Origin: an uncultured Clostridium sp.
Lineage (GTDB): Bacteria > Bacillota > Clostridia > TANB77 > CAG-508
DNA length: 34,490 bases
Direction: 5' to 3'
Assembly (NCBI GenBank): GCA_946497905.1
Contig: CAMMMI010000004.1
Coordinates: 1 to 34,490, forward strand
Shown: positions 16,436 through 24,216 of the stretch, piece by piece
Position numbering within the stretch: position 1 is the first letter of the stretch
Layout: every line of letters begins with the position of its first letter
The notes under the pieces: generated by a model
Told to the model about the DNA's origin: nothing
Databases searched by the model: none
Seen by the model: only the letters and a program-made list of their open reading frames with translations
Position numbers and translations under genes: made by a program

Positions 16436-17015
16436 TTGGCATTACTTGTGTACCTGAAACTATTACATTAAATGTATAATTATTTATATCAATAGCATTT
16501 TGTGTATCTATTTGATCATTGGCTTTAATCTCCTCTGCATTTGACCCTATTTCATATGCCCATTTCCATTTTATATTTAATGTTTTTGTTTTTTCTTGGT
16601 CATTTGCATTTATAGTACCTTTTAGGTCTTCTTGCAATTCTGTAATAGAATTATATTCTTTTTCATTATATATAAATTTTAGATTTTGTGGTTTAGTACT
16701 TTCATTTTCAAATTTTATTGTATAATTAATTCCCACATCTGAACCAGTTCCATCAACTACTATTTTAAATGTTCCTTCTGTTCCTGGTGCTATTTTATTA
16801 TCAATTAAAGTTTCATTATTACATGTAGAGGCTAAATTTATTGTTTGAACTTCTTCATCTTGTCCATTTACTTTAAAACTCCATCTTGCTACTTCTGCAA
16901 TTCCTTCACCTCTTACTTCTGTTATATATTTTGAAAATGTTTGTCCTCCTATAAATGACAATACTAGTGCTATTAAAATAGCTAATAATAATATAATTTT
17001 TTTGCTTTTACTCAA
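16428..17015 (-). CDS. TasA/camelysin-like fibre protein with SipW-type signal peptide
   Basis: 195 residues. The start is TTG at 17015 with AAGGAGG nine bases upstream; the nearby ATG runs into a stop. The signal region IILLLAILIALVLSFIGG followed by TFSKYITEVRGEG has the form typical of SipW-dependent signal peptides. The mature part is beta-rich: ARWSFKVNG, IAPGTEGTFKIVVDG and STKPQNLKFIYN. It is shorter than B. subtilis TasA and nearer camelysin/CalY in size. Expected role: an extracellular filament subunit or surface protein. It is first in the operon, directly under a consensus promoter, so it is probably the most abundant product. Confidence 0.8.
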   Translation of the reverse strand: MSKSKKIILLLAILIALVLSFIGGQTFSKYITEVRGEGIAEVARWSFKVNGQDEEVQTINLASTCNNETLIDNKIAPGTEGTFKIVVDGTGSDVGINYTIKFENESTKPQNLKFIYNEKEYNSITELQEDLKGTINANDQEKTKTLNIKWKWAYEIGSNAEEIKANDQIDTQNAIDINNYTFNVIVSGTQVMPNA

Positions 17016-17155
17016 ATATACATTCCTCCTTATTATTAAATTTTCTTTTTTGATTTTTTAAGACTTTAAATTTTTTGTGTAGTATAAAAACTACTATTTG
17101 AATAAAAAATTATGACTATAAATAAATTTATAGAATAATGTGAAAATGTAATTAG

Positions 17156-17184
17156 ATTATAAATTCTATTTCGAATTTTGTCAA
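17156..17184 (-). promoter_or_regulatory. Perfect sigma-A promoter of the fibre operon
   Basis: TTGACA (17179-17184) and TATAAT (17156-17161) are separated by exactly 17 bases on the minus strand. The leader is about 130 bases, with a small GTAGT/ACTAC hairpin. Ten-base inverted repeats TCGAATTTTG (17171-17180) and CAAAATTCGA (17218-17227) overlap the -35/spacer and an upstream position and could be an operator pair. This accounts for the 315-base gap 17016-17330; no gene was seen in it. Confidence 0.85.
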
Positions 17185-17330
17185 CATAATTCAAAATAAT
17201 TTTTTCATTTTTCATCGCAAAATTCGACAAATCATATTTTACGCAAACATATTATTTGTACAAATATATATTAATATATTTATTTTTGTGGCATTAAAAC
17301 CTTTAATTATGTAACTAGAATTTTACTATT

Positions 17331-17522
17331 TTATAAATTATTTATTTGCTCTTTTGTCAATCCTGTTATCTTTATAATAAAATCTATATCTAGCTTTTCT
17401 TCTAACATTTTTTTAGCTATATTTATTTTTTCTTCTAACATTCCTTCAGTTTTTCCTTCCATTCTTCCTTTTTTTATTTCTCTAAGCCTGTCTCTTCTTA
17501 ATACTTCTTTTGCATGCATCAT
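17331..17522 (-). CDS. Internal in-frame start inside the Rpn gene (RpnS-like short product)
   Basis: Codon 269 of the Rpn gene is ATG (and codon 270 too), preceded by AAAGGAGGAGATAAA: a near-perfect ribosome binding site at ideal spacing, better than those of many genes here. Translation from it gives a 63-residue C-terminal protein: MMHAKEVLRRDRL, the GRMEGKTEGML tail and the LTKEQI motif, without nuclease core. Published work on E. coli Rpn proteins describes such internally started C-terminal products as antitoxins that inhibit the full-length nuclease. The ribosome binding site is seen; the inhibitory role is inferred by analogy. Confidence 0.6.
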   Translation of the reverse strand: MMHAKEVLRRDRLREIKKGRMEGKTEGMLEEKINIAKKMLEEKLDIDFIIKITGLTKEQINNL

Positions 17523-18326
17523 TTTATCTCCTCCTTTTTCTTCTTTTATATATCTTTCTTTTAACTTTTCTAAAGACTTTTTGCTCATTTCATCTTCTAA
17601 TAAATAATCAACTATTTCTAAAAATTGCTTCTTCTTTTCTTTTTTATTTAAATTTTCATATATTTCTTCTATTGTTTCCATTATTTCTTCTGTATTTTTC
17701 ATTCTTTCAATTATAGATATCTTTGATATAAATAGATCGTCTTTGATTGCTTTTTCTCTATCTCTTATATCTATTAAGTTATATCCTGTTATTGCTTCCA
17801 CTTTTTCTATACTTTCAAATTCTACTTGTATTTCTGATATTTCCTGCTCTGCATTCCATACTTTCTCTCCTGTATATATGACTATAGGTACTACTCTTGG
17901 TATTCCTACTTTTTCAATCTTTCCTTTTATATTTTTAATTCTTCCTCTTATTATTTCCATACTGTACTCTAATATCCTATATGCCATATTTTTATCTACT
18001 TTCGTTTGATGTTCAATTAAGAAAAATATTTCTTTTCCTTTTATTTTATATACTATATCTGCTAAACGTTCTTCATATATTTTTGTTATATATTTTGTTT
18101 CGTATCTTTCCAAATCATTTTGATATATTTTTGTTTTTGGTTTTAGATATGTATTAATTATTTTTGACACTTCTTTTTTATCAGCTAATATTCCTCTAAA
18201 AATTTTGTCGTGCTTATTATGACTACTTTTAGTTATGTAACTTTCTTCATTTTCTCTTAATACATATATATTTGCTTCTAATAATTTATAGATTTTTAGA
18301 TAATCTTTTAATGTATATATTATCAA
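17331..18326 (-). CDS. Rpn-family PD-(D/E)XK nuclease
   Basis: 331 residues. The start is TTG with AAGGAGG nine bases upstream. The opening HDKIFRGILADKKEV (about 39-53) and the catalytic core RLADIVYKIKGKEIFFLIEHQ (Asp90, Glu105, Gln107), followed by MAYRILEYSMEI, match the Rpn recombination-promoting nuclease/putative transposase family. The core is followed by a helical linker and a short C-terminal tail of the type GRMEGKTEGMLEEK plus a LTKEQI motif, also typical. E. coli Rpn proteins cut DNA and have been linked to recombination and phage defence. The D-ExQ residues appear intact. It is a single gene without obvious partners; the internal start is listed separately. Confidence 0.85.
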   Translation of the reverse strand: MIIYTLKDYLKIYKLLEANIYVLRENEESYITKSSHNKHDKIFRGILADKKEVSKIINTYLKPKTKIYQNDLERYETKYITKIYEERLADIVYKIKGKEIFFLIEHQTKVDKNMAYRILEYSMEIIRGRIKNIKGKIEKVGIPRVVPIVIYTGEKVWNAEQEISEIQVEFESIEKVEAITGYNLIDIRDREKAIKDDLFISKISIIERMKNTEEIMETIEEIYENLNKKEKKKQFLEIVDYLLEDEMSKKSLEKLKERYIKEEKGGDKMMHAKEVLRRDRLREIKKGRMEGKTEGMLEEKINIAKKMLEEKLDIDFIIKITGLTKEQINNL

Positions 18327-18563
18327 ATTTTACTTCCTCCTTATTATATTTATATTTTTATTATAAAGCAACATTTAATTATTAGTAAATATTTCTTTTT
18401 TCTACCTCCTTTACATGTTTTTCTCTTATTTCCTTGTTTTTCCTTATTTTGAAAATTTTTTAGAATTTTTTAATGATTTTAAAATATAGTTGAAATAAAA
18501 TAGTTAAGTTACATAATTTATAAATTTATAACATCTTTTCTTTTAAATGTCAAATTTTATTTT

Positions 18564-18599
18564 CAGAAAGGAATTGAGAAAATTCCCTCCTACTTTCTG
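18564..18599. other. Hairpin over the stop codon of the TIGR04086 gene
   Basis: CAGAAAG/CTTTCTG and GGAATT/AATTCC form a two-part hairpin spanning the stop codon of the gene at 18590. There is no T run, so it may protect the 3' end more than terminate. The remaining bases up to the Rpn start show no gene; an isolated AAAGGAGGT near 18404-18412 has no start codon in range. Confidence 0.4.
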
Positions 18600-18979
18600 T
18601 TATTAACTCCTAATATTCCTCCCAGTATCCCAAAAACCATACCTACTGTTATCATTATAATACTTTGTGCTGTTAATCCAAATTTCCAATTAAGAATACT
18701 TGATATAAGATATATAATTAGCATATATGCTCCACCTATTATTGCACCATTTATTAGTCCATTCTTTTTTATTTTTATATTTACTATTGAACTTCCTATT
18801 AATATACTTAATGCTGTTATAATAATTATTACTGGATTTATTGTTTTTTCTTCTACTTGTGTATATGTTAATATTAATGCAAATATGACTAATAGTATTA
18901 ATGTTGTAACAAGTGATATTCCTATCCCTTTTAATATTTGTATAATTGTTTTATTCTCTTCCATTTTATATGCTTGCAT
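18590..18979 (-). CDS. TIGR04086-family membrane protein
   Basis: 129 residues with four predicted membrane segments, near 15-38, 48-64, 74-95 and 103-124. The pattern of two helical hairpins, with Gly-rich turns such as GLINGAIIGGAYM and GMVFGILGGILG, is that of the TIGR04086 (YrzE-like) membrane proteins common in Clostridia. Function is unknown. The start at 18979 has GAGGA about nine bases upstream; the second Met lacks one. It stands alone, about 70 bases from birA. Confidence 0.75.
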   Translation of the reverse strand: MQAYKMEENKTIIQILKGIGISLVTTLILLVIFALILTYTQVEEKTINPVIIIITALSILIGSSIVNIKIKKNGLINGAIIGGAYMLIIYLISSILNWKFGLTAQSIIMITVGMVFGILGGILGVNNRK

Positions 18980-19029
18980 AACTTTAATTCCTCTTTTCTC
19001 TTTTTTTATTTAATTAATGTATATTTAAT

Positions 19030-19068
19030 AAAAAAAGAAATAGAACTTATATCTCTATTTCTTTTTTT
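19030..19068 (-). terminator. Intrinsic terminator overlapping the birA 3' end
   Basis: AAAAAGAAATAGA pairs with TCTATTTCTTTTT around an eight-to-nine-base loop and is flanked by A and T runs on both sides, so it could work in either direction. The stop codon of the biotin ligase lies inside it. Confidence 0.7.
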
Positions 19069-19649
19069 ATTTCTTTTTCTAATATTTCTATTATTTTTAT
19101 TATTATATCTTCTCTTGAGAATTCTTTTTTAAATTCTTTTTTTAAAGATGTTGCAATTTCTATTGTTTCTTTATTAAAATTTTCTTCATTAACATTTAAG
19201 CCTATTCCTATGATTAGGTTATTAATTTTTCCTCCTATTGTACTAGTTTTTGTTAAAATTCCACATATTTTTTTATTGTTTAATATCAAATCATTAGGTT
19301 CTTTTATTGATAACTCAATATTATATAACTCGTAAATTGCCTTTTTTATGCATTCTGCTATTTTTATTGTTATTCCTTCTAATTTTTTTAACTGACATTT
19401 TGGTTTTAATATTATTGTCATTGCTATGTTTTTTCCTGTTCCTGTGTACCATATTCTTCCTTTTGTTCCTATCCCATTTGTTTGTATTTCTGCTATTATT
19501 ATTTTTCCATTTTTTTTTGGATTATTTGCTATTTTTTGTGCGTATATATTTGTTGAATCTATTTCTTCAAAATATTCTATTTGTTTTCCTATTATATTTG
19601 TATTTGCTTTTTTTATTTTTTCTATATTCAATTTTATCATCCTTCCCAT
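19047..19649 (-). CDS. birA: Minimal biotin-protein ligase
   Basis: 200 residues carrying only the catalytic domain that joins biotin to the carrier domain of acetyl-CoA carboxylase or related enzymes. Motifs: YFEEIDSTNIYAQ, GIGTKGRIWYTGTGKNIAMTI (the biotinyl-AMP loop), EPNDLILNNKKICGILTK (usually KWPND) and IIGIGLNVNEE. The N-terminal DNA-binding winged helix of repressor-type BirA is absent, as is most of the C-terminal SH3-like domain, so it should not be a transcriptional repressor. The true start is uncertain: ATG at 19649 or 19640, or a TTG at 19634 with GGAAGGA at ideal distance. Confidence 0.85.
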   Translation of the reverse strand: MGRMIKLNIEKIKKANTNIIGKQIEYFEEIDSTNIYAQKIANNPKKNGKIIIAEIQTNGIGTKGRIWYTGTGKNIAMTIILKPKCQLKKLEGITIKIAECIKKAIYELYNIELSIKEPNDLILNNKKICGILTKTSTIGGKINNLIIGIGLNVNEENFNKETIEIATSLKKEFKKEFSREDIIIKIIEILEKEIKKEIEI

Positions 19650-19736
19650 ATCCCAGATTGTATTTAGCTATTTTTTATTTAGATTATATAATCAATCTCT
19701 ATTCTTGCCAATAGTTTTTTGAAAAATATTTTTTGG

Positions 19737-19765
19737 TTGACAAAATATGTAAATGCGTCTATAAT
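19737..19765 (+). promoter_or_regulatory. Perfect sigma-A promoter of the ChW surface protein
   Basis: TTGACA (19737-19742), a 17-base spacer and TATAAT (19760-19765), followed by an AT-rich leader of about 110 bases. It shares TTGACAAAAT and TATAATnTAATT with the fibre-operon promoter at 17156-17184. Confidence 0.85.
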
Positions 19766-19883
19766 GTAATTGTATTTTTATTCATTTTTTTATTCTTTAT
19801 TAATCCAATTATCAAAATTAAATAAGTCAAAATTAAAATTTAAATATTAATTTTGATTAACTATATTTACAAGGAGGTCTTTA

Positions 19884-21236
19884 TTGAAAGCTAAAAAATT
19901 TATTTTTATTATTTTGATGGGCATTTTGATTGTCTTTATGTCATTTTTTTCAAATTGCGTTTTTTCCAAATATGTTATTGATTCACAAAATCTAGTTGCA
20001 AAAATTGATATTGATAGATGCCCTCCAAAAATTCAGTTAATAAGTATTGAAAATACTAATAAAAATTATGAAAGTTATGCAAATAAAAATCATGTAATAA
20101 CATTAAAATTTAAAGTTACCGAGAAAAATATTTCTATTAATAATTTTAATTCAAATTATATAAAATTTAAATTAAATGAAAATATTATTTCCCCAAATTC
20201 TGTAAAAATTAATTTATTATCACATATTAATGATGAAATGATTTATACAATTACTTTATCAGGAATAAATGGAAATGGTATTCTTAAAGTATATTTTCCA
20301 GAAGGTGTTATTGTAGATAAATCAAATCAAAAATCAAAAGAAGAAACTTTTAATACTAATATAAAAATTGATAATATCTCACCTGTTACTATTTTTAAAG
20401 AAAGTCTTTTATCTAATGGTAAGTCTTTAGCTAAAATTTCTTGTGATGAATCTATTAGACCAATAAGTGGGTGGAGTATGACAAATAATAATTTAGAATT
20501 GTCTAAAGAATTTAGTAATACCATTTATTATCCAATTACTGTAACTGATTTTGCTCAAAATTCTTCTATAGTATATGTTGATATAAAAAATGCTGATTTT
20601 ATAAAATTAAATTATGGTATTTTTTATAATCATAATAAATTAGAATTAGTGCCTGCTAATAGTATTTCTGGTAAAGATATTATTTCGTCAAATTCGATTT
20701 ATAAGATTGAAAGTTTATTTTTTAATTACGAAAATTCTTTAAATCCTTATTTACTACAAGGAAGAGCTTTTGTTTATACTCATTGGGGTGATGGTGCTAG
20801 AAGTCGTTGTAAATATACTGAAACACCTTATTATCACGGCTATAATCCTTCTGGAAATGAGTGGATGGATAATTCTTCTAATACTTCTTGCTTTCTTTCT
20901 GGAAAAAAATATATTCAATTTGGTGGTAGTGGCTTAAATTATAAAAATGCTATTGCAGCAAATGTTAATAAGCCAATTCCTGAAAATATTTCTTCTCAAT
21001 ATTTATATGGTATTTCTTCTATTGCTTTTTCTTTGAAAGAGTATTCTGAATATTCTATTGTTTATCAAGCTTATATAAAAAATATTGGCTGGCTAGCTTG
21101 TGCTAGTGATGGTCAAGAGTTACTTTATGCTTATGATAAACCTTTTAGTGCTTTTCGTATGAATTTAGTCCCTAAATCAGAAAAACAGTATTTAATTGAT
21201 TTTTGGAATAAAGATATTGGAACTAGTAATATATAA
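19884..21236 (+). CDS. Surface protein with SipW-type signal, Ig-like region and ChW motif
   Basis: 450 residues. The start is TTG with AAGGAGG seven bases upstream; no ATG is nearby. The N-terminal hydrophobic stretch (about 5-24) is followed by VFSKYVIDSQNLVAKIDIDR, very like the SipW-dependent signal of the TasA-like protein. PPKIQLISIENTNKNY and later KIDNISPVTIF look like starts of bacterial Ig-like domains. Near the C-terminus, IVYQAYIKNIGW (Trp near 403) followed by ASDGQE and a final FRMNLVP match the clostridial hydrophobic ChW repeat, found in secreted wall-associated proteins. Only one ChW copy is evident, where tandem copies are usual. One of very few plus-strand genes here; probably exported and part of the fibre module. 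Confidence 0.75.
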   Translation: MKAKKFIFIILMGILIVFMSFFSNCVFSKYVIDSQNLVAKIDIDRCPPKIQLISIENTNKNYESYANKNHVITLKFKVTEKNISINNFNSNYIKFKLNENIISPNSVKINLLSHINDEMIYTITLSGINGNGILKVYFPEGVIVDKSNQKSKEETFNTNIKIDNISPVTIFKESLLSNGKSLAKISCDESIRPISGWSMTNNNLELSKEFSNTIYYPITVTDFAQNSSIVYVDIKNADFIKLNYGIFYNHNKLELVPANSISGKDIISSNSIYKIESLFFNYENSLNPYLLQGRAFVYTHWGDGARSRCKYTETPYYHGYNPSGNEWMDNSSNTSCFLSGKKYIQFGGSGLNYKNAIAANVNKPIPENISSQYLYGISSIAFSLKEYSEYSIVYQAYIKNIGWLACASDGQELLYAYDKPFSAFRMNLVPKSEKQYLIDFWNKDIGTSNI

Positions 21237-21267
21237 TCATAAGAAACTGTCCTGTCATATAAGCTCC

Positions 21268-21309
21268 AAAATAATCCAGCTATAAATTTAATTTTAGCTG
21301 GATTATTTT
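21268..21309. terminator. Bidirectional intrinsic terminator
   Basis: AATAATCCAGCT and AGCTGGATTATT form a 12-base stem around a loop of about 14 bases, with A before and T after. It stands between two convergent genes (surface protein and M23 peptidase) and can serve both. Confidence 0.8.
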
Positions 21310-21365
21310 CAAAACTTATTTTTATTATAAAAAATAACAAATTTTTCTATAACATAATTATTAAA

Positions 21366-22034
21366 CTATTTATAATTTTGATTTATCATATATCCTTCTT
21401 TTCCGTTTACTCTTATACGAACTTTATCCCACGTATATCCATCTGCTTGAGCAACACTTGCTTGTAATACATAAAGTGTTGTATTAGGGATATATAATGT
21501 TTTTTCACTACTACTTGTTGTTGGCTCATTTCTTAAATTAGTATTTTTTGCTAAAGTTTTCATTTCTCCTGTATTATTATTTGTACTATCAATTTGATAA
21601 TTTTCACTATTATAACTTCCTACTTTATTTGGTATTCCCATATAATCTGCTGGATTTGAGTTATCTGCATATTTGTTACTTGCATTTCTTATTTCAAAGT
21701 GTAAGTGTTTTCCTGTTACTTTTCCTGTTGCACCCATAACTCCTAATTTTGTTAATCTATTTATATTTTGATTTACTTTAACATCAATTCTTGATAAATG
21801 ACAAAACCAATGATATTTTCCATCTGGTGCTTTTACTACTATAAAATTACCGTAATCTTTATCATTTGTTCCTATTCTTGTTACTATCCCATCACATGTT
21901 CCATATATTGTATCACTTCCTGTCATATCTATTCCTGTATGCCAACCTGCTATCCATTCTGTTCCTTGTCTTTTGTATTCGCATGTTACATTAAAATTCC
22001 CTGTTAATGGTAAATTTGTTGCCATATTATTCAC
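21366..22034 (-). CDS. M23-family peptidase with C-terminal SH3-like domain, no signal peptide
   Basis: 222 residues. The LytM/M23 zinc endopeptidase core (about 5-135) shows GWHTGIDM (first His and Asp ligands), HLSRIDVKV and GKHLHFEIRN (final HxH), so the active site looks intact. A Ser/Asn-rich linker leads to an SH3-type wall-binding domain (about 155-222) opening with NTNLRNEPTTSS. Such enzymes cut peptide bridges in peptidoglycan. No signal peptide is seen, as in phage endolysins, yet no phage genes surround it. The start is GTG at 22034, with AAGGAAGG just upstream, or ATG at 22025. Confidence 0.85.
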   Translation of the reverse strand: MNNMATNLPLTGNFNVTCEYKRQGTEWIAGWHTGIDMTGSDTIYGTCDGIVTRIGTNDKDYGNFIVVKAPDGKYHWFCHLSRIDVKVNQNINRLTKLGVMGATGKVTGKHLHFEIRNASNKYADNSNPADYMGIPNKVGSYNSENYQIDSTNNNTGEMKTLAKNTNLRNEPTTSSSEKTLYIPNTTLYVLQASVAQADGYTWDKVRIRVNGKEGYMINQNYK

Positions 22035-22140
22035 ATTCCTTCCTTAAGGTCAAAATATATTATAGACCTTATATATAATATGACTTTTTCAATTATTTTG
22101 TTATGATATCTCTATTAGGTTTTTTTATAGCTATGTGGGT

Positions 22141-23853
22141 CTAATTTTCAATCAATTCTAAATTTGCTTGTCTTTTTATTTTATTTGTAGTAGTTTTTAT
22201 TAATGGTTCTTCTGAAATGATAAAACCTCTAATAGCTTTATATTTTGGCATAATTTTATTAATTTCTTTTATTTTATCTGATATAACTTTATAAATCTCA
22301 TCATCTGTTTTTACTTTATATGCTTCATTCATAATTTCTCTGTCAAATATAATTTTAGCATTTATTTTTATATCTTCTTTATCATCTGATTGTTGTTTTC
22401 CAAAAATAAAGGATTCTTTAACACCTTCTATTTTATTTATTAGACTTTCCATTTCTTCTGGGAATATATTTTTACCATTTTTCAAAACAATTACACTTTT
22501 CTTTCTTCCACAGATAAATATATAACCATCTTCATCAATTTTTGCTAAATCTCCTGTATGAAACCATCCTCCTTCTTCCATTACTTCTTTTGTTGCTTCT
22601 TCATTCTCATAATATCCAAGCATAACATTTGGTCCTTTTACAGTAAGTTCTCCCATTCCTTCTTCATTTGGATCATCTATTCTTGCTTCAATATGTGGAA
22701 GTGGCTTACCTATTGAACCTACTCTGAAATTTTCGTCTGTTTCTACTCCTATTACTGGAGAAGTTTCAGTTAATCCATACCCTTGACACAAATTAATTCC
22801 CCAATCTCTAAATGCATATTCTACTTCTTTATCTAATGCAGCTGCACCACTAACAAATAGTTTTATACTTCCACCAAATATATTATGAATATCTTTAAAA
22901 ATCTCTTTCTTTTCTGCCATTGATTTATCTCTATTTTCTTCCATTAGTTTTTTTACAATTTCTAACTTTCCTTGTTTTTCAAGATTTTTTAAAATTGTTT
23001 TATACATACTCTCATAAATTGCTGGCACAAATGAAGCAAAAGTTATTTTATATTCATTCAAGTTTTCTACAATATGTCTTATACCTTCACAGAAAGACCT
23101 TTGTGCTCCTATGTATAAAGAGTAAAGCATTCCAACTGTACATTCAAAAACATGATGTAATGGTAAAAATGATAATATTCTATCACTTGAATCTATTGTA
23201 AGTACAGATGCAAAATCCATTACATTTGATACCAAATTCTTATGTGATAAAGCTACAACTTTGGATTTTGATGTTGTTCCAGATGTAAATAGCATTATAT
23301 TCATTTCTTCTGGATTTATTTTTGCTTCTAAAAATTCTTTATTTCCTTCTTCTAATAATTTTTTTCCTTTTTCTATTAATTCTTTTTCTGAATAAATTCC
23401 TTCATCATGTATATCTGTGTCCATTGATATTAAATGTTTTAATTTATTCTTTTCACTGAATCTTATCTTTTTTATTGTTTCTTCATATTTTTTAGAATAA
23501 AAAATTGCTTCTACATCTGATCTCTCTATTAATTCTTCTAGTTCATTATCTGGAAGCGATCTATCTAATGGAACTACTATTCCTGTCCCACATACAATTG
23601 ATAAATATGCAAGTTCCCATTCATATCTATTTTCTCCAATAACAGCTATTCTTTTTCCCTTAAGTCCTAAACTAATTAGAGCTGTTCCTAAACAATTTAT
23701 CATGTCTCTTATTTCTTTGTGAGTATATTCTTTATATTTACCCTCTTCTAATTTTATTTTATACCCTGGTCTATCTCCATATAGTTTTCCTGTTTTTTCT
23801 AACATATCTTTTAAGTCTGTTACTTGTATAATGTTTTTCATTTTTTTTCTCAT
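22141..23853 (-). CDS. AMP-forming acyl-CoA synthetase
   Basis: 570 residues. An ANL-superfamily adenylating enzyme that activates a carboxylic acid as acyl-AMP and transfers it to CoA. Motifs: MLFTSGTTSKSKVVALSHKN (the P-loop-like A3 motif, about 187-206), GYGLTETSPVIG, GWFHTGDLAKIDEDGYIFICGRKK, then a C-terminal lysine in the TTNKIKR motif. The closest general type is long-chain fatty-acid CoA ligase, but the substrate cannot be read. There is no signal peptide. The ribosome binding site (AAGGGA) abuts the first ATG; a second ATG follows four codons later. Neighbours do not suggest a pathway. Confidence 0.9.
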   Translation of the reverse strand: MRKKMKNIIQVTDLKDMLEKTGKLYGDRPGYKIKLEEGKYKEYTHKEIRDMINCLGTALISLGLKGKRIAVIGENRYEWELAYLSIVCGTGIVVPLDRSLPDNELEELIERSDVEAIFYSKKYEETIKKIRFSEKNKLKHLISMDTDIHDEGIYSEKELIEKGKKLLEEGNKEFLEAKINPEEMNIMLFTSGTTSKSKVVALSHKNLVSNVMDFASVLTIDSSDRILSFLPLHHVFECTVGMLYSLYIGAQRSFCEGIRHIVENLNEYKITFASFVPAIYESMYKTILKNLEKQGKLEIVKKLMEENRDKSMAEKKEIFKDIHNIFGGSIKLFVSGAAALDKEVEYAFRDWGINLCQGYGLTETSPVIGVETDENFRVGSIGKPLPHIEARIDDPNEEGMGELTVKGPNVMLGYYENEEATKEVMEEGGWFHTGDLAKIDEDGYIFICGRKKSVIVLKNGKNIFPEEMESLINKIEGVKESFIFGKQQSDDKEDIKINAKIIFDREIMNEAYKVKTDDEIYKVISDKIKEINKIMPKYKAIRGFIISEEPLIKTTTNKIKRQANLELIEN

Positions 23854-24015
23854 TCCCTTCTTATACTTTTTTATTTAGTGCTTTTTGTCTAGCATATTAT
23901 ACTACTTCTTTATTTTACTTTCAATAACTGACCACATGTTATTATATGATTGTATTTTCAAATAATACATTTTCAATACTTGCCATTGCTAAATTTGCAT
24001 AATTTAAATTTGTTT

Positions 24016-24198
24016 CTATACAACTAACATTTCTTTAAGTTGTATATTTTTTTGTTTGTAATTTTCTAAATTTATATTATTTATTTTTTCGTTTTCTTCA
24101 AGTTCTTTTAATAAATTTTTTATATCAAACCATTTCCATTCACTATGTTTAGTTGGTTCTAAATTTTTTACCCCTCTATCTTTAATACTAATTTCCAC
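24016..24198 (-). pseudogene. C-terminal remnant of a Nudix hydrolase
   Basis: A 60-codon frame whose segment NLEPTKHSEWKWFDIKNL matches the typical end of Nudix hydrolases (the EPxKxSEWKWF pattern). The Nudix box and the whole N-terminal part are missing. It follows the YdcF gene by 18 bases and opens with a GTG. A matching N-terminal Nudix remnant lies on the other side of the YdcF gene (24911-25026). Beyond its stop a second short frame (reading IETNLNYANLAMASIEN, about 23941-24030) is further coding debris in the gap before the acyl-CoA synthetase. Confidence 0.65.
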
Positions 24199-24216
24199 TA
24201 TTTTAACACCTATCTA

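Noticed and set aside
17016..17155. Riboswitch or T-box in the long leader of the fibre operon
   Set aside because: Only a five-base hairpin is visible; no T-box sequence or recognisable aptamer core.
18404..18412. AAAGGAGGT on the minus strand as the ribosome binding site of a missed gene
   Set aside because: No start codon lies within usable distance and no open frame follows.
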